A DNA stretch of 64,000 nucleotides, from the NCBI RefSeq assembly GCF_963576545.1, contig NC_083645.1, positions 310,001 through 374,000 on the forward strand, read 5' to 3'. The notes beneath the pieces are model-generated. The model was not told the origin of the DNA and searched no databases. It worked only from the letters and a program-made list of their open reading frames with translations. Shown one piece after another: positions 63,841-64,000 of this stretch. Within the stretch, counting starts at the first letter, position 1. Each line of letters opens with the position of its first letter. A program made the translations under genes and the position numbers. Source of the DNA: Limanda limanda. Taxonomy: Eukaryota; Chordata; Actinopteri; Pleuronectiformes; Pleuronectidae.

Positions 63841-64000
63841 ACGCAGTTGGCAAATAACTTATCGGTGCATTACCGCCACTGTCTGGAAAGGAGTGTATGT
63901 GTCAGAATGGATGTTTACCTAATGTCAATTGTTGAGTTCTCTGATTTGTAGAAACCTGAACATCGCCCTCTGTCCTGCATTAGCTGAATCCCAACATTGC

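Noticed and set aside
63625..63951. Plus-strand frame with Cys, Phe and Leu runs, signal-peptide-like
   Set aside because: Hydrophobic runs are translations of the CTG/CTT tract; no conserved domain.

Overview
The window is vertebrate nuclear DNA, almost certainly from a ray-finned fish and probably a spiny-rayed teleost. It carries one split, 20-exon protein-coding gene with GT-AG introns. The introns are filled with the mobile elements typical of teleosts: Tc1-like elements, Tol2-like and other hAT elements, Harbinger, DIRS, Penelope-like, L1 and L2 LINEs, tRNA-derived SINEs and retroviral pol relics. The organism is an inference from this repeat content; no species can be named.

The gene is fbxo38, which encodes F-box only protein 38, the substrate receptor of an SCF (SKP1-CUL1-F-box) ubiquitin ligase. 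It lies on the minus strand, from an ATG at 57971 down to a TAG at 6181. I placed all 20 coding exons by joining the reading frame across GT-AG boundaries and comparing with remembered vertebrate FBXO38. The joined frame is 3528 nt, or 1175 residues, close to the roughly 1188 of the human protein. The only uncertain junction is the donor of exon 12 (31441 or 31501), which changes the length by 20 residues. The 3' untranslated region lies below 6181. A non-coding first exon may lie near 63.66-63.8 kb.

Layout from low to high coordinates: 1-4.8 kb is intergenic, with two Tol2-like hAT copies and a hAT transposase relic. 4.8-6.2 kb holds the 3' UTR. 6.2-8.4 kb holds exons 20-18. 8.4-18.9 kb is intron 17, with an L2-type LINE, a hAT relic, a Tc1 element, a SINE and a hAT carrying a nested Harbinger. 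18.9-22.3 kb holds exons 17-14 and an L1 fragment. 22.3-30.1 kb is intron 13, with DIRS, L1, a retroviral pol relic and a large unclassified repeat. 30.1-35.9 kb holds exons 13-10, with a hAT and a Penelope-like relic in intron 10. 35.9-45.6 kb is intron 9, a stack of nested Tc1-like elements ending in a long CA tract right beside the exon 9 donor. 45.6-48.4 kb holds exons 9-5. 48.4-54.7 kb is intron 4, with a SINE, two hATs, a large palindromic element and an inverted partial copy of exon 9. 54.7-58 kb holds exons 4-1. 58-64 kb is upstream, with another palindromic element, a hAT with a BED-finger relic, and a CTG/CTT tract.

I found no new gene system. The most notable structures are the inverted copy of the exon 9 end in intron 4, the CA tract beside the exon 9 donor, the datable nesting of transposons, and two independent hAT copies each holding a Harbinger element with a MADF-domain first exon.
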